Shown: in pieces, positions 48,370 through 60,093 of the stretch
Position numbering within the stretch: the stretch's first letter is position 1
How the letters are laid out: each line of letters starts with the position of its first letter
From: Rotaria socialis
Lineage: Eukaryota > Rotifera > Eurotatoria > Philodinida > Philodinidae
Reading direction: 5' to 3'
Assembly: GCA_905331475.1 (NCBI GenBank)
Contig: CAJNYU010000001.1
Coordinates: 124,001 to 188,000, forward strand
Length of the DNA stretch: 64,000 bases
Notes under the pieces: generated by a model
Database searches by the model: none
What the model was told of the DNA's origin: nothing
Seen by the model: the letters and a program-made list of their open reading frames with translations, nothing else
Made by a program: the position numbers and the translations under genes

Positions 48370-49223
48370 AATCAACAAGATAAAACATCTTTTCAGTTGC
48401 TGTTGTATTAATTAGAATAAATATGAAGATGATTGTGTATTTGTTTTCAACAATGGCGTCACAAGTCTGTCAAATAAACTAATTACTAATTAAATTGCTT
48501 TCGTCATATCTCTTGACATATAGAAAACTTTTATTTTTACTTTATAAAATATATAATATAGCCATACATCGCAGCGCTTGCCAGGATTCCAGCGAAAAGA
48601 TTACTTGCAAAAGACGTTCCCCTCGGGATTTATCAGGAATATAGCACATAAAGTCGCTTTTTATGACAAGTCTGCAATTGGCCAAAAAGCACACGTATCC
48701 AAGATGATACTTAAGAATGTTAAGAAACAAGATATTTCTAGAGTATTGTTTAAAAATAAAAGACCATATTTTCATGTCAGATATCTAATAATTATTTTCT
48801 AGGCAAAGTCGTGATGCGCGAGTAATGACTGACACAATTATTGTGAAACATCCATACATAATTACATAAATCAGTTGGGATTCAAAAAATGCAATTGCAA
48901 ATAAATACAGGATGCGGATATAAATAAAGACGCATTTATATCAAAGTATATTAGTGAATGCCTTTATTTATATAACCACATGCTCATATTCCAAATAGGA
49001 TTCATCAAAGATCTGTGAGTCGGAATCACGCTATGCCTCGTATTTACCGGCGTTGCAATTTTGAACTCTATTCTAGTAGATGTTTCGAAAATTTTTCTGA
49101 ATATTGCACAAGTATTCAAGAGAACTATTTTATTTTTAATTCATTTTTATGTTTGTATCATTAAATTCAATACGAGCCATTTGAAGATACACACGCTATA
49201 GACAGCCGATGCTAGTAATAGAC
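48370..49223. other. intergenic, nothing identified
   Basis: Two overlapping ORFs at 48542-48802 on opposite strands have no domain. Nothing else is supported. Confidence 0.4.
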
Positions 49224-49567
49224 CAGGGTTGCCACCTGGGGAAGTTTAAAAAGTGGAAAATAGCGGAAACAAAAATAGAAAAAGCGGAAAAATGCAGAAG
49301 CTTATATTGTTGCAGATTTGTAATGCCTCTGAGAATATTAGGCATTTTTTCATATTTATTGGATTTTTTTTATCTCATCAAAGTTTCAAACCTAAAAGAA
49401 TGGTGACTGACGGCATTTGTAAACAATAAGAATTGATTCAATAATATAAAATATTATTCTGTACATATGTTTGACATGCAACACTTTTTATACAAAAAAG
49501 CGGAGCAGCGGAAAAAAAGTGAAAAAGCGGAAACTTTCCGCAAAAAGTGAAAGAGATGGCAACCCTG
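49224..49567. mobile_element. hAT-like miniature element, second copy
   Basis: Begins CAGGGTTGCCACCTGGGG and ends GAGATGGCAACCCTG, with AAAAAGCGGAAA repeats inside both ends. The stretch AGCTTATATTGTTGCAGATT, then GTAATGCCTCTGAGAATATT matches the complement of the copy at 20222-20595. Flanks TAATAGAC (49216-49223) and TGATAGAC (49568-49575) are an 8-bp target duplication with one difference. Confidence 0.88.
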
Positions 49568-51540
49568 TGATAGACCTTAGTTTAGGCCTCGATGACTAAA
49601 AATGAAGATTAAAATGTGAAAGATTGTTGTTAGATTTTCAGTAGCTCTAGGCCGATTCACTTACGTACGATCTCAATGAGAATATAATGAATGAGCAATA
49701 TGAGTAGGGAAAAAAGATATTTCTGCACGTCTTGATACTTATCAGTATTTTTCCATAGGTCTTGATGGCAGCTCTATGACATTCTCCTTATCTTGGAACG
49801 CTCTCGTACTTCTAAGACATGCAAGTACATTTTTTCTCCCTATAAAAAAGATCAAAATTTTACTAATTGCTTACTAAAAAATAATTAAAAAAATGAGTGT
49901 CAAAAAATTAGCGTCAATACAAGAGAAAGGAAATCTTGAATCCTTTTGAAGGCAAACTAAACTTGATCGTATGTCTCTTGATGGTTGAGAATTTTAGTGC
50001 AGCATGTCTAAACTGTTAGTAGTAATCAGTTTTTCTGATGTTTGGTTTAGTAAAACTAATCAAGGAAGCAATGAAATTTTATCTTTGTGAAAAACAAATA
50101 GTTGTTGCTATCACAAATATATCCATATTATCTTTTAGCATTTCTTCTGTAAATACTTGCCAATTAATTTAAAACAAAGAAAAACAAATTATTATTTTTG
50201 ACATCGCAACTTCTATTTCATCAAGGAGGAAATGAAAAACGTAGTTTATGATCTATATGAACTAGTAGATGTCCAAGTACGCTAGAAAATATTTAACATC
50301 AAATTCGTACCTTCCCATTGAAAACTAATAATAGAAGAAGTCGTATTTATATTTAAAATCCTGCCTAAGCTGATGTTAAACGCATTTCGCGTAAAATGTT
50401 TATTAAAAGCGGATTTACAGTTGATACGCGTTTGTGTCATGTGACGACTATGGCACGATATTCTATTTCATTTATTTTGTATAGGTTAAAGAACAGCATA
50501 GTTGCTATTATCCAGTGCATCTAGTTAATCAATAAGAGAATGCGAGTTTATTTTAATGCAATGTCAATTATGAATTATAATCAACGATTAATCAATAAAT
50601 CCTAATATTCAATAAAATTATCTGTATGGATGACTCATTGTGATATCATCGCACAATAAAAAGGATAATTTCATCATAATTCTTTATAGAAAACTTTGTC
50701 TTCTTGGGACTCATAATGCTCAGTAAATAAGAAAAAATTAGTAATTGGAAAACTTTTCAAATTTTCAACATAGATAGATCTTGATATACAAAGCAAAAAT
50801 TACCTTATATTCTAAAATTACAATATACTTCTATGCAGAATTCGGAGAGACTGTAAATACTTGAGTAGGCTATAAAGAATAACTATATTCTATGTATTCT
50901 AGATCTACAGAGCAGAGTTCAGTGCATTGGAATACAAATGCTGATAAACTCATGAACATTAATATTGTCTGTTTCCACAATTTATAACTTGAATCACTTA
51001 TAATTTTTGTATCTATCGCATGAAAACAGTGATAAATGAATGGAATGTTATCCATCGTCCTTGATATTTATCATTCGAATTCGATTTTCATAAAAAAAAA
51101 GTATACTATTTAGCTGATGGAGATTCTTTAAAAAGTTTTCTAGAAGAATCTATCATTGATTATCAATAGCGTTTAGTGCTTTTTTAAAAAAATTTTGTAG
51201 GAATTCTCAGAAAGAAATCGATAACTATCTAACTGTACTTAATAACCGATGGGTTTTTATTGCACTTTCATTCTTCAGTTGTCATGTAGAATAGAGAATT
51301 GAAAAAAAAAGTTGATCTAAATTTAACCATCACTAGATTATTCTTAGAAAAACATTCTTTTAGTTGTATAATATAATGAAATTAATGGTTGAAATATAAG
51401 CTATATGTTTAAAGATAAATGAAATGACCATATGTCGTTGCTTTTTCTTATTCTTTTTTTTTTGTTCTATTATATTTTATTTCAAAGAAAAAACTAAAAA
51501 GTTATACAATCTGGTGCCGTTAAGAACAAGTCTTACAGAG
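49568..51540. other. intergenic, nothing identified
   Basis: AT-rich, no supported gene or repeat. An in-frame extension upstream of the next gene (from 51424) adds a hydrophobic Phe-rich stretch but looks like a pyrimidine tract rather than coding. Confidence 0.4.
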
Positions 51541-52153
51541 ATGAATGTGACATCGAACGTGGAGGACGATTGGTTCAACGATTTTCAATATGGTAATAAA
51601 GGTGCTGCTTCATTCATTATAGCATATATCGGATTTTATGGTTTGAGTATAATATGTTTATTGGGCCGACAATTAAAAGCAACCCAACGACAACAATACG
51701 AACTGCCTGCTTATTTTTTAAAAACACTTTGGGATGTGCCAAATAAAAATAAACTTTATCGTTTGTATAAATTAAAAATCAATTGATATAAATATATACG
51801 GAAGAATTTGTTTTCTAGAAGAACTAGCAGATGTTGAACGTTTAAAACGAATATTTCGTGGTTATTTTGCTGATCATGAATCGTGTACATCAATCGGACA
51901 TGATGATCTTCAAGCTATGGTCGAAGAACGTGCATATGCATGTGCTTTAAAATATCAACAAAAGTTACGAAGACTTCATTTATCGCATACTGATTATTAT
52001 ATTGATATGGTAGAACGTTTTAGTGATAATGACATCGAAGAAAAACTTTCAAAATCTACTATAATGACACAAACAATTATTCCTCATACGAAGTTTCATA
52101 ACATGAATAGACATGAACATGAAAATCAAATTTGGCCAATTTCTGTTGTTTAA
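51541..52153 (+). CDS. small single-pass membrane protein, unknown function
   Basis: Two exons, 51541-51760 and 51819-52153, phase 1 with a 58-bp intron; 184 aa. The N-terminus MNVTSNVEDDWFNDFQYG has an NVT glycosylation site and is probably extracellular. One membrane segment follows, AASFIIAYIGFYGLSIICLL, with a basic GRQLKATQRQQ stop-transfer stretch. The cytoplasmic part is charged (ELADVERLKRIFRGYFADHE, ERAYACALKYQQKLRRLHL) and probably helical. The layout (short ectodomain, one TM, amphipathic tail) is like KCNE potassium-channel beta subunits, but I see no decisive KCNE motif, so this is only a suggestion. A start at 51424 would add a second hydrophobic segment; I prefer 51541. Confidence 0.68.
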
Positions 52154-52705
52154 TAATAAATTATAAAATAATTCTATTTAAATTCGCTCATAAAAATACA
52201 GTGAATTATATTTAAAGTTTTTTTTCGATGAAATTGTCATATTGCGTTTTTTTAAATAAGATTATCATTGATTCATGTTAATTGAATTGATTGAATTATC
52301 CACAAATTTAAAAGGTCAAATGTTTCTTTGTATATGAACGATATACATAAGACGTACTTGTTCACCCTAGCTCATGTCGTAGAATAGAAACTATGAAACA
52401 AATTTTCAAACTTCAATATTAAATAGGCGTGTCGATTTACAGTTTATTTTATTTAAATTTAATAAATTGCTTGGATAGATACACATTATGGCTATGAGGA
52501 AAATACGTGGCTTTAACAGTAGTATATACTAAATGAGAGGAGAACCTAGTATTTTAGGTTAATATTTGTTCATAATAGTCGAAATTTCTCTATAGATTAT
52601 GCAGGATCCGTCATCTTTCTTCTTCAAAATATCGGGATACTCATAAAAATATATTTAATAGAACAGTTCGTAGAAGAATGACTAGATTTGACTTTAGAAT
52701 ACAGN

Positions 52706-52746
<41 letters not shown>

Positions 52747-55700
52747 CGCCCCCCCCCCCCGCCCCGGCTGGAATTTTGATGAAAATTATTTTTTGATAAT
52801 GTTTATGATAGTCAACGTAGTTTTTCCTGATGATTCCGAATCTGATGTTTATTTTACATGAAAATTGAGTTTTGATAGTGAAACCCTCGAAATAAGAGGT
52901 CAATTCTTTAATTTATAGTCACCGATCCAGTAAAAATCGATTTTCTCAGAGAGCGAACAATATTTTTAAAACTGAATAAAAATTATTTTTGTTCGCTATT
53001 GCTTGGCGGTTCGAATGATGTAAGAAAGTCCGAGAATTTCTTTCAAAAAAGATAGTTGATGATTTTGCGAGACATCAATTGCAACATGTCTACATGGACA
53101 CCTAGTTGAGCTCCTCAAACATGAAACTTATGTTTTTTGTACTGGTCAAAGTTACATCAGTAAGTTCAGATTATCACGCTGAATTCGATGATGATATTTT
53201 TCTAAACATAGAACATTTTTAAACTAGGTAAATTTCGAGTTTTCTCGAAAAAAGTGAAATATTCGCTTTTTCAGGTACAGTTTGTATTTTGAAAATTTCT
53301 CAACCAGAACGGAAGTCTAGAAATATTTTAAAGATGACATTCATGATCCACTCATCGAACTCTATCCAACTATGTAATAATAAAAGGAATTTTTCTCCTG
53401 CTCAAGTTTTGACCTTGGTGCACCTTAATAGTTTTCAAAATTTAACTAAGTTGAATTTCAAACAATTTAATTTTAATTTATTTAAATATAAATGATACAA
53501 AATTTTAAATTCAATTAAATTTAAACTTCTTGAATTTTAATTTATTTCTCGATTTAACAATTTTTTTTTAAATTTAAATGTGAAACCCCTAATATTAAAC
53601 TATTTTAATTAAAATCTATTTCAAGCGGAAGTTGGAATATCGACTTTCTTCTGGCGATGTTTCTGAAGGAAACCACAGGATTTGTTTCAAAAGACATTTC
53701 GAAACAAACAAGCAAAAGCTAAGATGTCTTCAGCAGTAAGCTAAAGCAGCTTGTCAGTGTTTTATAAAGTATTGACAACTCGTAAGAGCAGACAAGCTGC
53801 ACACCGTTCTATCTAAAACGTAATTGGCCACTTAGTGAACTTCCCGTGTTAGATTAATCATGCCACCTATTCACGCATAAATTCATAAATCGACCCATCA
53901 CTCAGCTTTATGCTTTCCGTACGATTATCTTTCTACTTAGAGAATAGTTTTATTTTTAAGTATGTACATCGTTGATTTTGCTCATTCAAAATTAGCATCG
54001 TCTATAGACTCAGCCAAATGGTTAAAATACCTTTTAGAAAACGATTCATTTTGATCTCCAATTGTTGCATATTTATTATGAAAAAAAATTTCTGTTCATA
54101 AAAAAGAATAAGAAGATTTCAAAACAAACAATTTGAAATTTTTCTGAAAAGTACGTCTAGAATATAAATTGATTGATGGAAATAATAGTTAAAAGAAAAC
54201 GTTACAATTATGTCACATTCAAGTATACTTAATAAACATGTATGGATAATTTTGTTTTCGCCATAGTGAAAGCAACAACAAGAGCTATACTTAATCTGCC
54301 TGCAAAGGTAAGTGAAATATGTCAACTAAAAGAAAATTATAACACGCCTGTGATTTTCTTGTGTTTCTTTCTTATTTGAAAAATTTTTGTTTTTTTTCTT
54401 TGCTTTCTCGTAACTGAAGAGTTCATATTTCAGTGTACACGAACAAAGCAATCGATTTCCTCTAATGCAATTTACTGTTAGTAAACGAGCGAAAACAATA
54501 AAATGTTGCATATTGACAATTCCAAAACAATCGACTTGATAGTGAAACGAAACGGCCTACGTATCGATGGAGAGGTACCAGTTATGAATAAAGTGAATAC
54601 ATCAAATTTCAATCGAACAACCACGAAAAACGTTTTTTTCATTTAAATTTCATCGAAAGAAAACACCAAGCTTCGTTTTTGTTTTTAATCGACGAGATTT
54701 CCTAAGATGAAAACTTGTCGATGTATTCAAGTACTGATAATCAGCCGCTGGCAAAATGATAAGGAAATTTCACATAATAAAATGAGAAAGATTTTGTTTC
54801 CTTTTGTTATTTTACACCAGCTATCTAAAATATTCTCCCTGTGGCTTTTCTCATGATGTTGTTGAGAAACGAAACAAAAACTATTTCTTAGTCAAATAAA
54901 TCATCATAGGATCATTTATTTGTATAGCATAATAGATATTTTTAACTGTTACATATGTTAGATGCTCTATAAAAAAAAAAAGATTCTAGAATATAGACAT
55001 TGATAAATGCACTTGAACAGAAAAAAAAAATTTCCATAATTTGAAATGATTAATCAAAAGTCTTATGGAATTAAATAGAATAAAATCATTGGCATCAATC
55101 TACAAGTGTAGCTGTCAAATGAAGTTCTAAAATACATTGACGATAGCGAGGTCAATAAGCCTTAAACATCCGTGCTTTGACGTTATGTTTTGCATCTTAT
55201 ATTACATAGCGATTCATTTTACTCAATCTAATAAACCTTTTGACATAGAACTAAGGTTACAATATAATATGCAAAAATATATCATCATATACAATACAAA
55301 GGATTGTAAAATGGAATTCTTTAATTGGTCTGTAAAAAAGTGGTAATGTGACCATATAAAGATTTGAACTTGATAAAAGCCAGTGACAGGTTAATTTTTA
55401 ATTATTTCTTCCTCCCTTTATGGTATATTATTCGCAGTTGCTTTTCAAACGACAAAATTTACTAGCGACATATCGACTGCAGTGTAACAAAAAATGCGCA
55501 ACATCACATTAATTGTTCATAACTTAGTCGACTTATATAATTCAAATAAGAGCCCATATTGCTAAAGTAATTGCAGTCCGTGTTAGTAATTTTATTGAAC
55601 CAACTTTCCATCTGTTTATCAGAAAAGAAAACATAAATAATAGTTTTTTTGGTGAATGATATTTGGCTTTTTTCCCAGTTAACTAAATACTTATGAATAG

Positions 55701-56373
55701 AAGAATACCTAACGTCATAAGCCGTTTCAATTTTTTTAATATTATTATTATACGTGCCTATTAAAATGTAAAAATATTAGAAATTGCATATTCACAAATA
55801 GATTTGTTCTTATTTGATGTAAATTTTTCATTCTATTTTCAGTTCAATGAATTTATTTTCCATTCAAAAAACAAATTTATATTAATCAATCATATGTAAC
55901 GATGTAATTCGCTTTTGTTTTAGTTAATCTGTGTATTGGATGTCAGTAAACAGACATACATTAACAAGGAATACGATACACAAAAGAAAAGCTCACCTAT
56001 AGGTATACTGAAAATCATCACTGTCATTTTTTTTTGTTTTTTTTTCTGTTGAATATACAAATACGAAAGGAAAACAACATCATCATCATTAGTTTGGAAA
56101 CACCAAAAAAGAAAGAAAATATAGATATAACTCAGAAAGAAAACAACAGTTAGACACACAAATACATACACCGGTATTCACATTGTGTTTTGTTAAATAC
56201 AATAAGAATGAGAAAAGAATGACACATATGTAATCATTCAGTATTTCATGAGTCACAAAAACATAATTTTTCTTGGTCAATAGATGAGCATGAATAATGT
56301 CTTTTTTCCTTTATATTTGAGCAAAATTTTATACGAAAACATGAAAGTCTTGTTTTTCCGTCGTTTTCGTTTT
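52154..56373. other. 4.2 kb intergenic with an assembly join
   Basis: No gene is supported. A lone n at 52705 is followed by an almost pure C run to about 52767, which looks like a low-quality contig end. A dA/dT-rich block with AATTTAA repeats lies at 53440-53620. Short ORFs elsewhere have no domain. Confidence 0.45.
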
Positions 56374-56716
56374 TCAAGTTGTATTCGGCCAAGTTGATGG
56401 ATCAAAACGAGCATGTTTAAGTGATGGTTCTGAACATGAAGATGAATTCATATAATCAACTGATCGTTGCTGTGAGGGAATGGGAGTTTTTGATATCGGA
56501 TGATTTGGACCGGAATTGGTATCATTTATTGATGAGCGAGCATTATTATTAGCAAGTGATATAGGCGGTGAATACGGTTCATTTTTCGTACGATGAATCT
56601 GTTGCTGTTGCTGTTGTTGTTGTTGATGATGATGGTGAAGATGATTTTGCTGCTGCTGCTGCGGTTGATAATATAAATGTGAACTAATACCATTCGGAAT
56701 ATTATTATTGTTGTTA

Positions 56717-56754
<38 letters not shown>

Positions 56755-58107
56755 TGTTGCCGGCGATTGAGCGCATAGAGCTTGTTGCATATCATAATTC
56801 ATCATTCTGGACACGAGAAAAAAAACAACGAAATATCGTATTATTTTATTTCATGACAGTTTCAAATAGCAAGATTTACCCTAATGGTAATGGGTTCATT
56901 TGAAGTGCAGCAGCCAAGGATGAACGAGGTGATGCATGCCAATGAAGAAAATTATTATTTTCACCGGCACTACCACCGCCACCACCGGCAGTACCCGTAT
57001 TTAGTGTAAAATCAGCTAAGAAAAAATTCTTGTCATAGTGAAAACACAATAAATAAGAAAAAGCAAAAGCAAATTTACCATTGATGCGATTAGTTGATCC
57101 TCCTCCACCTGTCAAATCATTATGATGAGGTGTGGCATGTGATGAAGTTGCTGTTAATGATGTTCCACTGTTTGAATTCATTGAAAATTTGTTATTTATA
57201 TTTGATGCTGACTGTTGTTTAGATGATGAATTAGGACTGGTGCGTGATTCACTTGGTGAGCTTGGTGGTGAATATGTTGAATTAGGGGATGGTGAAGAAG
57301 ATGCATCAATACCAGCTGTTCCATGAACTAGATTTCAAGAAAAAAAAAAGTTCTACGATGAATACGTTAAATTCAATTTATCAATGAACCTGATAAAAAC
57401 TTTTGTTGTTGTTGTTGTTGTTGCTGCTGCTGCTGCTGCTGTTGTTGTTGTTGTTGTTGTTGTTGCTGTTGTTGTTGCTGCTGTTGTTGTTGTTGTTGTT
57501 GTCCAATACCATTGCCCATGGGCAACAATGGATGATAATTACCAGATTGTTGAGACTGAAATTTATTTAAGAAAAATAAAAATCCAATTATTTTCTTTTG
57601 TTGATATATAAATACTTGATTTGTACGTTTTCTTGAGTCATGCAACACAGGTTCAATTTGATGAAGCGATAGAAGTTGATGATTACTATCCATTTCGTTA
57701 GCACTATCATCTTCCATATCATTATCACTATCATTTTGATCAAGATGTTTCGATTCCTTTTTATGAAGAATCTTTATATAAAAGAAGAAGAAGAAGAAGA
57801 AGAAGGAAAAACAACCATCATACGAATAATTCTTTTCTCTTCTTTTTACCTGCACAATCTCATTATTTGTTCGACTTTCATGTGGTTCATTGTATTCCGT
57901 ATATTTGAGCAAGATTTTGTCCATATCCGTTGATGCATATTGGAATAACTTATTGGACGAATTAAATATAATGAGCGCTATTTCACAATCACATAGAACA
58001 CTTAATTCATAAGCTTTTTTCATAAGACCAAATTTTCGTTTTGTAAATGTCACTTGACGATTACGTTCGTCAGTTATTTTCGATATTTGAATTTTTTTTC
58101 TACCCAT
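56374..58107 (-). CDS. MEF2: myocyte enhancer factor 2 (MADS-box transcription factor)
   Basis: Six exons on the minus strand: 58107-57850, 57771-57616, 57555-57390, 57327-57079, 57015-56880, 56806-56374; 465 aa. Residues 1-57 are the MADS box ([20 protein letters not shown], then [20 protein letters not shown]). Residues 58-86 are the MEF2 domain ending [13 protein letters not shown]. Both are near-identical to animal MEF2, so DNA binding to the CTA(A/T)4TAG-type site is expected. The rest is a low-complexity activation region: acidic [15 protein letters not shown], a polyQ tract of about 30 residues, [17 protein letters not shown], a Gly-rich run, a polyN tract of about 18, and His/Gln runs. 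The last residues are DPSTWPNTT. It should regulate muscle or neuronal genes. Upstream non-coding exons are likely but not identified. Confidence 0.94.
56703..56757. repeat. AAT repeat encoding polyN in MEF2
   Basis: AAT/AAC codons on the minus strand give about 18 Asn in the last MEF2 exon. Mostly uninterrupted AAT, so length variation between alleles is expected. Confidence 0.93.
57403..57501. repeat. CAA/CAG repeat encoding polyQ in MEF2
   Basis: Mixed CAA and CAG codons on the minus strand give about 30-33 Gln in a row in exon 3. Confidence 0.93.
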
Positions 58108-60093
58108 TCTAAAAAGAAAAAGAGAACCATTGCAAATACCCAATCTGAACGAGAAGTATTAACTAGAGAATATGTGTCGGAGACGAAAAAAAAAGAGAAG
58201 TCATTTAGTATAATCGATGATGCTCGATATATAATGAGAATTGTATATGTTATTTCTATCGAAGCTTATTAACATAATAGTTGTGTTATCATATGGATGA
58301 CGTTATACCTTTATAGGTGAGAGAAAAAGCTCGACGAAAGATACTACATGTATCTGCGCAGAAGAAAATATATTTAGATAACGAGGTTCATTTTCTCAGT
58401 AGTTCTGCTGTGAATAATTTCTTTTTGCATGTGCTCATTTTTTAATACGTAATCTTCTCCTTTTAACCAACTAGCGTAAATAAAAAAACTTATTCGTGCG
58501 CATAGTCGTTTATTGTAAAAAAACTGAGATACATCAAATAGATATAGTTACTCTCACCAGAAATATTCTATGAACGTCACTCGTGCATAGTTCCTTTCAT
58601 CCTTATCGTTTGTAAGCTTTCCGCAACTTAAATCTATTCAAATATGTCAATGGTTGGCCGAATATGTAGTTCCTTTTTAGTAAAAAAAAGTTGAAAACAT
58701 CATGTTCAATGTAATCAAATAATCGTAAATTAAGATAAATATCTTTGTTAAGTGATTTTATTTGTTTTCAGTAATGCCGATATTAACCAGCAATATATTA
58801 TTAGATATTCATGCATGACTTACCTAAAACTGTGTGTAGGTTGTTTTTTTTTCTTTATTATTTTTTTTCTAAGCTGGTGACAATAGTAAAAAAGAAAGAA
58901 AGAAGAAGATTGGTGATGACAAACAAACTGTATGTTGTTTGTTTGTCGAACTAGCACACGATGATGATGATGACAAGCCTGTGTACGTGTGCGTGTATTT
59001 TGTATATATATGTGTTGTGTGTATGCGTGTGCGCGCGCGCGTTTGTCCTGAGATTTTTTTTCTTCTTCTTCTTCTTGCTTTGAAACACAAAGACGATGAC
59101 GCAGTCTGGCAGCACAACAGAGACCAGTCGGTTGCGACTTTATATATATATATATATATATAATATTTTTCGAAAAAAGAAAAACGAGAAAGGCTTGCTG
59201 CTGATGCTAAAGCGACGTCGTCGACTATTGCTTTCGTTCTTTCAATGCACCCTATGATGCCCAGATTCTCTCTCACTTCAGCCCTTTTTTTCTTGTTCTT
59301 TTTTTCTATCGACCCGATTTCTTTTTTTTCTTGGTTTTTTTTTCTTTCTTTGCCTTTTTTCTTCTCTCCTTGAATAATGTCTAATTTGCGTGTGTTGTTA
59401 TATCGAACACTGGCCTATTGTGATGATAGACAACATGAAACATTAGAACAATCTGTTGCATATGCATCTTAACTTGCTTTCCATCTGTTATTAACACGTG
59501 ATTCATCTCTTTAAGAAGTACTTTAATAATCCAAAAATTATGAGAAAAAGAGTTGTAGACACACACACAGGCACTTATCTAAGATTTCAACATTTTTCTG
59601 AATGTGACATACATTTAAGAAAAAGACAAGAACACAAATTATGTCTTCTTTAATGATATCTTCTTGCGTACAAGTATATTTTACTTACTAAAGGAAATCA
59701 TTTTAATAGAAAATGCAGAACTAGTAATAAAAGAAACAAAAAGAAGAAGACGAAGAAGAAGAAAAGGAAAGCAGACTACATAGAATATTTCAGACATTAT
59801 TCAACCTAGACTACTAAAGAGTAGAATTAAATCATGAGTAAAGCAAGCTAAGTATATGGTTTTTGTCTTTGAAAATCCTTCAAATTGACAAATGATGGAA
59901 TCTGGATAGTAGTTTATGAAGAAATGAATAAACTAATCATATAACGAGTGTTTTCTTGATTGATTGTGGAAACCTGTCTGTGGGCTTGAGTAGTTGTTAC
60001 CGATGATGCCGTATGTAGAGTAAAGAATAAGAAGAAGAGAAAAAAGAATAACAAGATAATTACACAAAAATGAGTAATTGCAATCGATCTTAT
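58108..60093. other. intergenic with microsatellites
   Basis: Between two minus-strand genes; contains the MEF2 promoter side. Simple repeats: GC run at 59029-59041, TTC run at 59059-59076, TA run at 59141-59162, pyrimidine-rich tract at 59281-59370, GAA run at 59741-59763. No gene supported. Confidence 0.6.

Noticed and set aside
56526-56795. Ile-rich ORF antiparallel or out of frame to MEF2 exon 6
   Set aside because: Frame-shifted reading of the AAT and CAA repeats in MEF2; the correct frame gives polyN and polyQ.
58939-59276. ORFs over TTC, TA and GTGT repeats
   Set aside because: Low-complexity microsatellite translation with no conserved features.
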